From an uncultured Bacteroidales bacterium (GTDB lineage Bacteria; Bacteroidota; Bacteroidia; Bacteroidales; P3): a stretch of 45,218 bases of DNA. The translations under genes and the position numbers were made by a program. The notes under the pieces are model-generated. The model was not told the origin of the DNA, did not search any database, and saw nothing but the letters and a program-made list of their open reading frames with translations. Positions 7,274-15,853 of this stretch are shown piece after piece (the stretch's first letter is position 1; each line of letters starts with the position of its first letter). The DNA lies in assembly GCA_900316965.1 (NCBI GenBank), contig ONEY01000025.1, positions 1-45,218 on the forward strand. Reading direction: 5' to 3'.

Positions 7274-9223
7274 ATGGATATTAATATCTTAAAATCACTT
7301 AAAACACTATGTATCCCAGCTGTTGGAGTGTTTCTGATGCTGCAATCTTGTGGTGGAAATGACTCTAATAACGACGAGGTGGCTGTTTTGCAGCGCAAGT
7401 TGGATTCGACCATGTATGTCTATCAGGATTTGAAAAGCAAAACTGGCGATTTTGACAAGCAAATGGCTGACCGCGACAGCGCTATCAACGCTCAAGCTGA
7501 CGAAATACAGCGCCTTATAAACCAACTGAACAAGAAGGGCTCAGCACCCTCTTCCTCTCAGGTCGACAACTCTAAGCTTGAGAGACAGCAACAGGAAATC
7601 AGAGAAAAGGAAAAATCTATCAAACAGTTGCGTACCAAGGTCGCCGAGCAGGAGAAACAAATCGATGATCTTCGCAAAGCTAACGCTGGCGGCTCTAACA
7701 ATGCCGACAACCAAAAATATATCAAGCAGGTTGAGGACCTCCGCGCTCAGATGGCCAAGGACGCAAAGCAGATCAAAGAGCTTAAGGCTCAAATCGACCA
7801 ACTAGAGCGTGAGGCTTCCAAGGCTGGCTCCAGCTCTGAGGCTCTCGCCAACTGCGAGCGTCTGCGCAAGGATTGCGAGGCTCAGTCGAAGGAGATGAGG
7901 AGCGAGGCCGCAAGATACAGAAGCGAAATCGCCGACCTCAGAAATACTATTAAAAGCCTCAAGTCGGAACTGGCCGCTCTTAGCGCTAGCAATGGCGACC
8001 AAAGCAAGGCTAACGATGCCGAAATAGCTAAGATTAGAGAGGAACTTCGTCTCGCCACCATCCAACTTAACGAGTGCCGTAAGCTTAACTCTACCTACCA
8101 AAACGACGCTAGCGACGCTCAGAAGGAACTGGCAGCCGCCAACAACGAACTGAAAAAATGCCAGAGCGAGCTCGAGGCTCAGAAGGCTCAGGTGAAGAGC
8201 TTGCAGTCGGCTCAGGGCGAAGGTAGCAAAACAGAGCAGCAACTCCGTTCTGAGCTCGCTGAGATGGTTCAAAAGGAGGCGGCTTGCCGCAACAAATACG
8301 ACCAATTGGCTAAAAGCACTCTTGAGATGGCTCAGAAATGCGAGGACGACAGAACTTCACTACAAGCTTCTGTCACCGACTTGAGACAGCAGGTTCTCTT
8401 GCTGCAATCCCGCGTCGAACAGCTCTCTACCGAAAATGACAACCTTGTCAAGACCATCCAAAGTGGCGGCAACAATAATAATAGTAATGCCGAAGCTGAC
8501 AAAACTATCGCCGACCTCCGCGCTCAGGTTGAGTCGCAAAAGGCTCAAATCGCTCAATTGCAGAATGACCTCGATCAGAAAAACAAGGAGCTTAAGGAAA
8601 GCAAGAAATCTGGTGGCGAAAAACCCTCTGGCAAGGTCAATCAGAAACTCGAGGAACTGCAGGCACTTTGTGAAAGCTACCGCGCCGAACTGGAGGCTCT
8701 CAGAGCTGAAAACGAACAACTCAAGGCAGAAAACAACGAGCTGAAAGACAAGGTGGCTTCCTCGGCCAACCTCTTTGCCGAAAACGAACGCCTCCAACAA
8801 AAGGTTAAGCTGGCTTCTGTCTTGGTCACCAGCGACATCAAGGTTACCCCTGGCAAGGATGTCAAGGTGGGCAACGTCGTCAAACCAGCCTCTAAGGCCG
8901 GCCAGGTCAAAGTTATCCGCCTCGATTGCAAACTCCTCGACAACAATGTCATCGACCCGGGTTCTATCTCTATCTACTGCCGTATCACTACTGCCAACAA
9001 CAGGGTCGTCTGCAACGGAAGCCCCGAGGACTTCTCCTTCGATATGGGCGGCGTACCTATGCAGTATACCATGAAACAAGATATTGAGTTTACCGGCTAT
9101 GGCCGCAACCTGGTTATGATTTGGAGAAAGGGCAACAGCGTCGAACTCCAGCCAGGTCTCTATTGGGCCACTCTTTACGCCAACGGCTATGAGATAGGTA
9201 AAGCCTCGTTCAAACTCGATTAA
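7274..9223 (+). CDS. Long coiled-coil lipoprotein
   Basis: A 649-residue protein with an SPII signal peptide ending LMLQSC (lipidated Cys26). Residues about 35-510 are almost continuous heptad-rich coiled coil, dense in Glu, Lys, Gln, Ala and Leu, broken by short Gly/Ser/Asn linkers such as NKKGSAPSSS, GGSNNAD and QSGGNNNNSNAE. Residues about 520-649 form a globular C-terminal domain (TSDIKVTPGKDVKVGNVVKP, then IEFTGYGRNLVMIWRKGN), probably beta-rich. It would act as a rod-like tether from a membrane into the periplasm or to the surface. Its stop is only 3 bp before the ATG of the MurL-MurD fusion, so the two are very likely co-translated, which hints at a cell-wall role. No named family is recognised. 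Confidence 0.75.
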   Translation: MDINILKSLKTLCIPAVGVFLMLQSCGGNDSNNDEVAVLQRKLDSTMYVYQDLKSKTGDFDKQMADRDSAINAQADEIQRLINQLNKKGSAPSSSQVDNSKLERQQQEIREKEKSIKQLRTKVAEQEKQIDDLRKANAGGSNNADNQKYIKQVEDLRAQMAKDAKQIKELKAQIDQLEREASKAGSSSEALANCERLRKDCEAQSKEMRSEAARYRSEIADLRNTIKSLKSELAALSASNGDQSKANDAEIAKIREELRLATIQLNECRKLNSTYQNDASDAQKELAAANNELKKCQSELEAQKAQVKSLQSAQGEGSKTEQQLRSELAEMVQKEAACRNKYDQLAKSTLEMAQKCEDDRTSLQASVTDLRQQVLLLQSRVEQLSTENDNLVKTIQSGGNNNNSNAEADKTIADLRAQVESQKAQIAQLQNDLDQKNKELKESKKSGGEKPSGKVNQKLEELQALCESYRAELEALRAENEQLKAENNELKDKVASSANLFAENERLQQKVKLASVLVTSDIKVTPGKDVKVGNVVKPASKAGQVKVIRLDCKLLDNNVIDPGSISIYCRITTANNRVVCNGSPEDFSFDMGGVPMQYTMKQDIEFTGYGRNLVMIWRKGNSVELQPGLYWATLYANGYEIGKASFKLD

Positions 9224-9226
9224 CAA

Positions 9227-11962
9227 ATGTCGCGACAACAAGACTACTGCAAGTACAGAGAGCGCTTTGTTCGCTTCGTGTACCATAGCTATCATTACGA
9301 TGTGCAGCCTGAAGGGCTGCACATCGGTTTTTGTTTCAATGTGGAAAGCGCCGACAACTCTCACGACATCGCCTTCAACCCCTCGGCTTTCATACCGTCG
9401 CGAAGTTTCCTTCACCCTGACGCGCTCTCTAAACAAACGCTCGACTCGCTGGTTTTCCACATCGGCATGATCGAGCTTATCAGCTATTGGAAGACTTATT
9501 GCCCTCCAACGGTGGCAATTCGTCCTTTCAACTTGAATGAGGATCAGATTGCCTTCTGGAAGAAGCTTTACTTCAATGGCTTGGGCGAGTTTTTCTATAC
9601 CAATGGTATAAGCGCCACTATCGACGATTTTATGTCGATCGAATCTCATGCCTCTTGTGTTGTGCCGCCTATTAGCGACAACCTCTTCGATGGCTCCGAC
9701 ATCGCCTCTTCATGCTCCTCTGATAGTACTCACATAGTACCTATAGGAGGCGGCAAAGACTCGGTGGTGACCCTCGAGCTCTTGACTGCCGCCGGCCACC
9801 CGCTGCCGCTCATCATGAACCCTCGCGGCGCTACGACGGAATGTGTGGCTAAGGCGGGCTTCACTCTCGACGACGTGATTGTCATCGAACGCAAATTGGA
9901 TCAGCAAATGTTGCGCGAAAATAGTCAGGGCGCTCTCAACGGCCACACACCCTTCAGCGCTATGCTGGCTTTCTACACTCTCTTGGCTTCGGCTTTGACT
10001 CTTTCGCGCCGTCGCATTGCTCTCTCCAACGAGAATAGCGCTAACGAAAGCACCGTAGTTGGCTCTTCGGTCAACCACCAATACTCTAAAAGTATTGAGT
10101 TTGAAAACGATTTCCGCGGCTATGTGGCTTCCTATATCTCTCGCCAGTTCGATTACTACAGTTTCTTGCGCCCTTTGAGCGAATTGCAGATTGCAATGCT
10201 TTTTGCTCGCAACGAAAAATATTTCGACGTCTTCAAAAGCTGCAACGTTGGCAGCAAGCAGGATATTTGGTGCGGCCATTGCGCCAAATGCCTCTTCGCC
10301 TTTATCATTTTGTCTCCCTTCATCGAACCGAAACGCCTTGAGCGGATCTTTGGCAAGAATATGCTCGACGATTCGTCGCTACTACTCGAATTTGAGCAAC
10401 TTACGGGACATAAGGAGACTAAACCTTTCGAATGCGTCGGCACCGTCGACGAGGTTAACAGCGCGCTCTCTATGGCTATCGACAAATGGTATGCCTCTGA
10501 TCGCCCCGCGCTCCTTAAGAATTATATTCCAACTCCTGCCGTAACGCCTCTTGATTCTTTCTGCTCTGACAACAACCTTCCTCCCGACGACGCTTCTTTG
10601 TTGTCGCATACCATCGACGTTGTGTGTGGCAAAAGGGGAGAGGCTCCCGATTTTTTCAGATGCCAACAACTGGCTGAGCTCCTCGACAACCGCACCATTC
10701 TTATAGCTGGCTACGGCAGGGAGGGCAAAAGCACCCACGCTCTGCTCAACAGGCTTTTCCCGGGTCGCTATTTCGACATCGCTCGCAACGACGACGAGAT
10801 TGTCTCTGCTCTTAAAAGGAAAAAATACGACTTGGTTTTGAAGTCGCCGGGCATACCTCTCTCGCTCATCGACGGATTGTGCGACAGGAACTCTATCTCT
10901 TCGCAATCCGACCTTTTCCTTCAGGTTTATGGCGACTTGACGGTGGGGGTCACCGGCACTAAAGGTAAGAGTACTACGACTAGTTTGATATTCAAATCAT
11001 TGTCGGACAATCTCGACAACCATGTTATCCTCGCCGGCAACATCGGCATACCGCTGCTCGACATTGTCAATCAACTCGATGAGAAATCTATCGTTGTCGC
11101 TGAACTCTCTTGCCACCAACTGGAAATAATTCACAAGTCGGCGCATATTGGCGTCATTCTGAACCTTTTTGAGGAACATTTGGATCACTACCGCAACTAT
11201 GACGGCTATTGCGAAGCTAAAATGCAACTCGCTCTCAAACAGAACAAGGGGGACAAATGCTTCTTCTGTCGTGACAACGATGACCTCGACAAGAGAATGT
11301 ATTCTTCTCGCCAACTTATGGCGTGTGATATTGTTGGCTATGGCAAAGCGGATGCCTATGCCGCTTCTTTCTTGTCCCGCAACGAGCTGCCTCTGGCTGG
11401 CGAACACAACCTTTGCAATATCTACGTTGCTTGGCTTGTGGCTAATTGTTTTGGCGTCGACAAGGATGCTTTTGTCTCTTCCTTGATGTCGTTCAAACCT
11501 CTCTCACACCGCCTCGAGAGGGTCGATACTGTCCGGGGCGTTACCTACTACGACGACTCTATCTCTACTATCCCTCAAGCTACTATCGCCGCTGTCGAGG
11601 CTCTCAAGGATGTCTCTACTCTTATCCTTGGCGGTTTTGACCGGGGCATCGACTACACTCCTTTGGCTGAGTATCTTGAAACTAACGCCAACGGCCGCAA
11701 GGTGCACAACATCGTCCTCTTTGGCTCTGCTGGCAAAGCTATTCTTGACGCCATTGAGTGTTTCGGCTCTTCGGTTAATCGCAACAACGTCAAGGATTTT
11801 GGCACCGACTACAGTATGGAGAACGCTGTCGCATTCGCGGCCAAGGTGACTCCGGCGGGCAAAATTTGCCTCCTCTCGCCTGCGGCTTCTAGTTACGACC
11901 ATTACAAGAATTTCGAATATCGCGGCGACCATTTCAAAGCTTGCGTACGTAAGTTGCTTTGA
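9227..11962 (+). CDS. murL-murD: MurL-MurD fusion: UDP-MurNAc-L-Ala L-glutamate ligase with epimerase domain
   Basis: A 911-residue two-enzyme protein. The N-terminal half (about 1-425) resembles MurL, which epimerises the terminal L-Glu of UDP-MurNAc-L-Ala-L-Glu to D-Glu. It has the PP-loop-like VPIGGGKDSVVTLE (GGGKDS at 174-179) and the Cys motif WCGHCAKCLF (348-357). The C-terminal half (about 485-911) is a complete Mur ligase of MurD type. It shows AGYGREGKST in the Rossmann domain, the ATP loop GVTGTKGKSTTT (577-583 core), ELSCHQLE, EEHLDHY, YYDDSISTIPQAT, LGGFDRGIDY and LLSPAASSYDHYKNFEYRGD. In Xanthomonas the homologous MurD2 and MurL are separate neighbouring proteins that replace the MurI racemase route; here they are one chain, in MurL-MurD order. 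It acts in the cytoplasm. Its specificity for L-Glu rather than D-Glu is inferred from the partner domain. Confidence 0.85.
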   Translation: MSRQQDYCKYRERFVRFVYHSYHYDVQPEGLHIGFCFNVESADNSHDIAFNPSAFIPSRSFLHPDALSKQTLDSLVFHIGMIELISYWKTYCPPTVAIRPFNLNEDQIAFWKKLYFNGLGEFFYTNGISATIDDFMSIESHASCVVPPISDNLFDGSDIASSCSSDSTHIVPIGGGKDSVVTLELLTAAGHPLPLIMNPRGATTECVAKAGFTLDDVIVIERKLDQQMLRENSQGALNGHTPFSAMLAFYTLLASALTLSRRRIALSNENSANESTVVGSSVNHQYSKSIEFENDFRGYVASYISRQFDYYSFLRPLSELQIAMLFARNEKYFDVFKSCNVGSKQDIWCGHCAKCLFAFIILSPFIEPKRLERIFGKNMLDDSSLLLEFEQLTGHKETKPFECVGTVDEVNSALSMAIDKWYASDRPALLKNYIPTPAVTPLDSFCSDNNLPPDDASLLSHTIDVVCGKRGEAPDFFRCQQLAELLDNRTILIAGYGREGKSTHALLNRLFPGRYFDIARNDDEIVSALKRKKYDLVLKSPGIPLSLIDGLCDRNSISSQSDLFLQVYGDLTVGVTGTKGKSTTTSLIFKSLSDNLDNHVILAGNIGIPLLDIVNQLDEKSIVVAELSCHQLEIIHKSAHIGVILNLFEEHLDHYRNYDGYCEAKMQLALKQNKGDKCFFCRDNDDLDKRMYSSRQLMACDIVGYGKADAYAASFLSRNELPLAGEHNLCNIYVAWLVANCFGVDKDAFVSSLMSFKPLSHRLERVDTVRGVTYYDDSISTIPQATIAAVEALKDVSTLILGGFDRGIDYTPLAEYLETNANGRKVHNIVLFGSAGKAILDAIECFGSSVNRNNVKDFGTDYSMENAVAFAAKVTPAGKICLLSPAASSYDHYKNFEYRGDHFKACVRKLL

Positions 11963-12002
11963 TTGGTGTTTGTATAATAATGTAATTGATTGTTTCTGAA
12001 TT

Positions 12003-13076
12003 ATGGATATTTGTGAAATACGACATAAACTGCATAACAATCCGGGTGTGTCGGCTCACGAAGAGTTCGCTCATGATTTAGTATCATTCGAACTCGCCAA
12101 GCTGGCTCCCACCGAGCTCCATCAGCGTGTGGGCGGCTATGGCTGTGTGGCTTTTTGGAAGTCTTCCACCACCAATGCTAAGACTTTGGCATTCCGAGCC
12201 GATATCGACGCTTTGCCTTCTGGTCATTGTTGCGGACACGATGGCCATACTGCTATTTTGCTCCGTTTTGCCAGCATGATAGCTCGGGAACAACTGAAAC
12301 ATAATGTCGTTCTCATTTTTCAACCAGAAGAGGAGACAGGCAAGGGAGCCAAAAAGATTGTACAGAGCGGCCTCTTGCAACGTTATGGCGTCGACGCCAT
12401 CTTTGGCCTTCACAACATTCCCGGCTACACTAAGGGTTCTGTATTGCTGAACAAAGGCACCTTTGCCGCGGCTTCGTGTGGAGTGTTGTATAGGCTCCTC
12501 GGCCGCCAAACTCACGCCTCTACTCCCGAAAAGGGCTTGAATCCTGGCTTGGCTATCGCTAGAATTATCGAGCGAATGCACAAACTCAACAACTATTCTG
12601 GCTCTTCGCTCCGCTTGTCTACTCTTATCTGTTGCCGCATAGGTACTGAGGCCTACGGCACTTCTCCCGGCATGGGCGAGGTTATGTTCACCCTGCGCAC
12701 GGATTCCAACGACAAAATGACTGAGTTGATGTCGGCTGCCGACGGCATAGCTTTGGAGGAAGCTCGCAATGCTGGCTTGGAACTTGAAAAACAGGTCAAA
12801 GAACCTTTCAGGGCAACCGAAAACTCTCCCGCTATCGTGGAACAGCTCAACTCTATTTTTTCTACTACTAACAATGTCGTAATGATGGACAAATGTTTCC
12901 GCTGGTCGGAGGATTTTGCTGAGTATCTCAAGGTTTTCCCCGGCGCTTTCTTCGGCTTGGGTAGTGGCGAAAACCAACCTGAGCTTCACAACCCTTACTA
13001 CGATTTCCCTGACGACATCATTGACCTCGGCGCTAATTGTTTCCATAATATCTTGGATAATATCAAGATTGATTAA
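12003..13076 (+). CDS. M20-family amidohydrolase (aminoacylase/carboxypeptidase-like)
   Basis: A 357-residue cytoplasmic metallohydrolase of the M20D type, which removes acyl groups or cleaves dipeptide-like amides using two metal ions. Visible motifs are TLAFRADIDALP (61-72), CCGHDGHTA (76-84) and IFQPEEETGKGAKKI (105-119), followed by GLHNIPGYTKGSV and the dimerisation domain (GRQTHASTPEKGLNP). The stretch between RADIDALP and CGHDGHTA is much shorter than in typical members; the usual loop of about 20 residues there is missing. It starts 40 bp after the MurL-MurD gene in the same direction, so a role in handling peptidoglycan-derived peptides is possible but only inferred from position. 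Confidence 0.8.
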   Translation: MDICEIRHKLHNNPGVSAHEEFAHDLVSFELAKLAPTELHQRVGGYGCVAFWKSSTTNAKTLAFRADIDALPSGHCCGHDGHTAILLRFASMIAREQLKHNVVLIFQPEEETGKGAKKIVQSGLLQRYGVDAIFGLHNIPGYTKGSVLLNKGTFAAASCGVLYRLLGRQTHASTPEKGLNPGLAIARIIERMHKLNNYSGSSLRLSTLICCRIGTEAYGTSPGMGEVMFTLRTDSNDKMTELMSAADGIALEEARNAGLELEKQVKEPFRATENSPAIVEQLNSIFSTTNNVVMMDKCFRWSEDFAEYLKVFPGAFFGLGSGENQPELHNPYYDFPDDIIDLGANCFHNILDNIKID

Positions 13077-13171
13077 ATTGCCTTATTGTCAAATCAATAC
13101 TCTTAAATACCTCTAAACCCTCAAATATTTAATCGTAAACCTTTTCATCGTTTAACCCTTAATACTCTTAT

Positions 13172-14800
13172 ATGAAAAAATTCATATTTCTTGTTTCAGC
13201 TTGGCTCTCTGTTGCTGTTGTCGGTGCTCAGAACTATGACAATTACAACTCGCAGATTGTCAATGGCCAGTCGTGCACCTCTATCATGGTGGGTAAAAAA
13301 GCCTCCGCCGATGGCTCGGTCATCACTTCTCACACTTGTGACGGCCGCTACCGCACTTGGATGACTATGGAGCCGGCTCGCGACTATAAGCCTGGCGCTG
13401 TCCATACTGTTCGTAAAGGTACCATGCATACCGCTTATCGCGATGACACTACGGGTGTCACCGTCGCCGGCACTATTCCCCAGGTGGCTCATACCTACGC
13501 TTACCTCAACTCTGCCTATCCTTGCATGAATGAGAAGCAACTCGCCATAGGCGAAACAACCTTCGGAGGTCCCGATATTTTGCAAAACAAGAAGGGTATG
13601 TTTTTGATCGAGGAACTTGAGCGTGTGGCTCTTATGCGTTGCGATAACGCACGCGACGCCATCAAATTGATTGGCAAGCTTGTTAAGCAGTATGGCTATG
13701 GCGACGGCGGTGAATGCATTACCATCGCCGACCGCGAGGAGGTGTGGCAGATGGAAATCTTGGGCGAAGGCCCCGACAAAATAGGCGGCGTTTGGGCGGC
13801 TCAGCGTGTCCCTGACTATCATGTCGCCGTAAGCGCCAACATTCCTCGTATTGGCCGTCTGCAACGCGACAACCCGGATTTCTTCATGTGCTCGGACAAC
13901 ATCGAGAGCGTGGCTCGCAAATACAAACTCTGGGATGGCAAAGGTGAGTTCGTCTTCTGGAAAGCTTTCAACGCTTCTTATGCCAATGGCAAAAACTTCA
14001 GAGAACGCGAATTCTTTATCCTCAACGCTTTGGCTCCTTCGCTTGGCCTCTCGCTCGATATGGACGAACTCCCGTTCTCGGTCAAACCTGACCAATCGGT
14101 TGATGTATCTGATGTTATGGAACTGCTGCGCTCTACCTACGAGGGAACCGATATGGATATGTGCCGCAACGTGAAATCGGTTGTCACCAAACGTCAAAAG
14201 GATGGCAGCGTAACCCATGATACTGTCATTAGTCCTTTGGCCAACCCCTGGATGGGTGGCAACATGCAAAGCACTCTCAACTTGCTGAGCGAGGGCACCG
14301 TCAACTTCCGCCGCACCGTAAGCGTGGCTTGGTGCTCTTATAGCTTTGTGGCTCAGCTGCGCTCTTGGCTGCCCGATCAGGTCGGCGGCATCTGCTGGGT
14401 GGCTGTCGACAACCCTGGCCAAAGCCCGCGCATTCCTATCTTCTGTGGCAACAGCAGATTGCCTAAGGCTTTCGATGTCTGTGGCCAGAAAAAATATGAC
14501 GAGAACACTATCTTGTGGCAGTATCGCAAAGCTAACAAACTGGCTACTGTGGCTTGGCAACGCACTAAGGATGTCCACATGAAGAATGTGCTCGATTGTG
14601 AGCGCAAAGCTATGGAGGGCCTCTCTGAATTGGAGAGAAGCGTCAAGGCGGAACTTGACAAAGAAAACGAAGACTACGATCCCTCGCTGAAGGTTTCCTC
14701 TATGCTCAACGATTACACTTACAGGGTTTACGACAACACCGCCTATACTTGGCGCAACCTCGAAAGCCGCTATTGGCAGATGTTCGGCATGGGATTCTGA
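13172..14800 (+). CDS. C69-family dipeptidase (PepD-like), exported
   Basis: A 542-residue member of peptidase family C69/U34, whose members cleave dipeptides with an N-terminal Cys nucleophile exposed after processing. A signal peptide (MKKFIFLVSAWLSVAVVGA) is followed by NGQSCTSIMVGKKASADGS. Cys35 sits where the nucleophile lies in the family (CTTLLVGKKAS type). Further family landmarks are GETTFGG (about 127), RCDNARDAI, YGDGGECITIADREEVWQME and GNMQSTLNLL. Length fits the Bacteroidota version. It is probably periplasmic, where it would digest imported or wall-derived peptides. It ends 19 bp before a strong hairpin terminator and begins 95 bp after the M20 gene; no clear promoter was seen between them. 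Confidence 0.85.
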   Translation: MKKFIFLVSAWLSVAVVGAQNYDNYNSQIVNGQSCTSIMVGKKASADGSVITSHTCDGRYRTWMTMEPARDYKPGAVHTVRKGTMHTAYRDDTTGVTVAGTIPQVAHTYAYLNSAYPCMNEKQLAIGETTFGGPDILQNKKGMFLIEELERVALMRCDNARDAIKLIGKLVKQYGYGDGGECITIADREEVWQMEILGEGPDKIGGVWAAQRVPDYHVAVSANIPRIGRLQRDNPDFFMCSDNIESVARKYKLWDGKGEFVFWKAFNASYANGKNFREREFFILNALAPSLGLSLDMDELPFSVKPDQSVDVSDVMELLRSTYEGTDMDMCRNVKSVVTKRQKDGSVTHDTVISPLANPWMGGNMQSTLNLLSEGTVNFRRTVSVAWCSYSFVAQLRSWLPDQVGGICWVAVDNPGQSPRIPIFCGNSRLPKAFDVCGQKKYDENTILWQYRKANKLATVAWQRTKDVHMKNVLDCERKAMEGLSELERSVKAELDKENEDYDPSLKVSSMLNDYTYRVYDNTAYTWRNLESRYWQMFGMGF

Positions 14801-14818
14801 CAATCGTCACCATATCAC

Positions 14819-14861
14819 AAAAGAAAGTCCGGAAAACTGTTGTCTTCCGGACTTTCTTTTT
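14819..14861. terminator. Intrinsic terminator, probably bidirectional
   Basis: The arms AAAGAAAGTCCGGAA and TTCCGGACTTTCTTT form a 15-bp perfect stem around a 10-base loop, flanked by A and T runs. It lies between the convergent C69 dipeptidase and LEA-type lipoprotein genes and could serve both. Confidence 0.85.
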
Positions 14862-14948
14862 ACTTATCGGTCGTCAGGATTTGTGACCGATAACGAAGTG
14901 TCGACCTAATCACCTATTGGCTCTGTGGTCAACTGTATCTCTTTTCAA

Positions 14949-15617
14949 TTAAAAGTTACCCTTGGGATTGAAAGTGGAGCCACTGTTGGTATTGGTATTG
15001 GTGTTGGTATTGTTGTTGCTACCGGTCTTCTTCTCCACCTTGATGTAGTTGGGCATGGGTACTTGCATGCCGGCGACATTCAATGAGGGTTTGATACGAA
15101 GACCTACTTTCGACGAGGTGCCATCGCTCTTGAAACTGCCAACAAAATTCTTCAACGAGTTGATACCGTCTTTGCTGAACATGCTGTAAAGGTCGGTGTT
15201 GACACCAAGTGGTACTGTGGTCGTTGCTTTTTGGGTGATGGTGTAGTTCTTGGCGCTGTTGCCGTTGGCAAATTGGCTGCCGTCAATGTCAAGAATCCAA
15301 TCCATGGCTGTGAGGGCGGCATTTTTCTCTGTGGGATTCTTTATGTCAATATTGACATCCATAGCAAGAGGAACCTGCTTGCTGATCAATGCCGATGAGA
15401 GCTTGAGCACATCGGTGGCGGAAATGTTGCCATTGGTGACATTCTTAACGTTGACACCGGCAATGGTGAGGTTGGAGACGTTTTTTAAACTGTACTCGCA
15501 ATTAGCGAGATTGGCAAGTTCGTCAGCTTGTTGCAATATCGAATTGATAATGCTGCATGAGGAGACAGCAAGAGTGACAACAGCTATAAGAACTGCGCTT
15601 ATAATCCTTTTCTTCAT
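14949..15617 (-). CDS. LEA type 2-like lipoprotein
   Basis: A 222-residue lipoprotein with lipobox AVSSC (Cys21). The middle part has the alternating strand pattern of the LEA14/WHy fold: YSLKNVSNLTIAGVNVKNVT, then VPLAMDVNIDIKNPTEKNA, LDIDGSQFANG and TTTVPLGVNTD. This fold is common in small Bacteroidota envelope proteins of unknown role. The C-terminus carries a low-complexity Asn-Thr tail (NNNTNTNTNTNSGS) encoded by a short GTTGGT-type repeat, which could vary in length between strains. Its own promoter lies at 15655-15662. The LEA-like assignment is by pattern and moderate in certainty. Confidence 0.65.
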   Translation of the reverse strand: MKKRIISAVLIAVVTLAVSSCSIINSILQQADELANLANCEYSLKNVSNLTIAGVNVKNVTNGNISATDVLKLSSALISKQVPLAMDVNIDIKNPTEKNAALTAMDWILDIDGSQFANGNSAKNYTITQKATTTVPLGVNTDLYSMFSKDGINSLKNFVGSFKSDGTSSKVGLRIKPSLNVAGMQVPMPNYIKVEKKTGSNNNTNTNTNTNSGSTFNPKGNF

Positions 15618-15654
15618 GGTTTTATTGTTTTAATTGTTGTTCGTAATCAAAATG

Positions 15655-15662
15655 CAAATTTA
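15655..15662 (-). promoter_or_regulatory. Bacteroidota -7 element for the LEA-type lipoprotein
   Basis: On the minus strand this reads TAAATTTG followed by C, fitting TAnnTTTG, 38 bp upstream of the ATG at 15617. Confidence 0.5.
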
Positions 15663-15756
15663 CATAAAAATCCAAAATCTCATATCTTTTGTCCATAAAA
15701 ATGTGCTCGGTTTAAAAAAAAACGCCCTTTATTTATAATAATACATAAAAAAAATG

Positions 15757-15764
15757 TATTTTTG
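15757..15764 (+). promoter_or_regulatory. Bacteroidota -7 element for glnS
   Basis: TATTTTTG fits TAnnTTTG. It lies 90 bp before the glnS ATG, leaving a leader of roughly 80 bases in which no strong hairpin was seen. Confidence 0.5.
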
Positions 15765-15853
15765 TAAAATTGTATTATAGTGTGTCTATAAAATAACTTT
15801 TTATAAATCAGGATGCTTGTCCAAAGCGTCTGTCTTTAGCGTTTATTAATATA

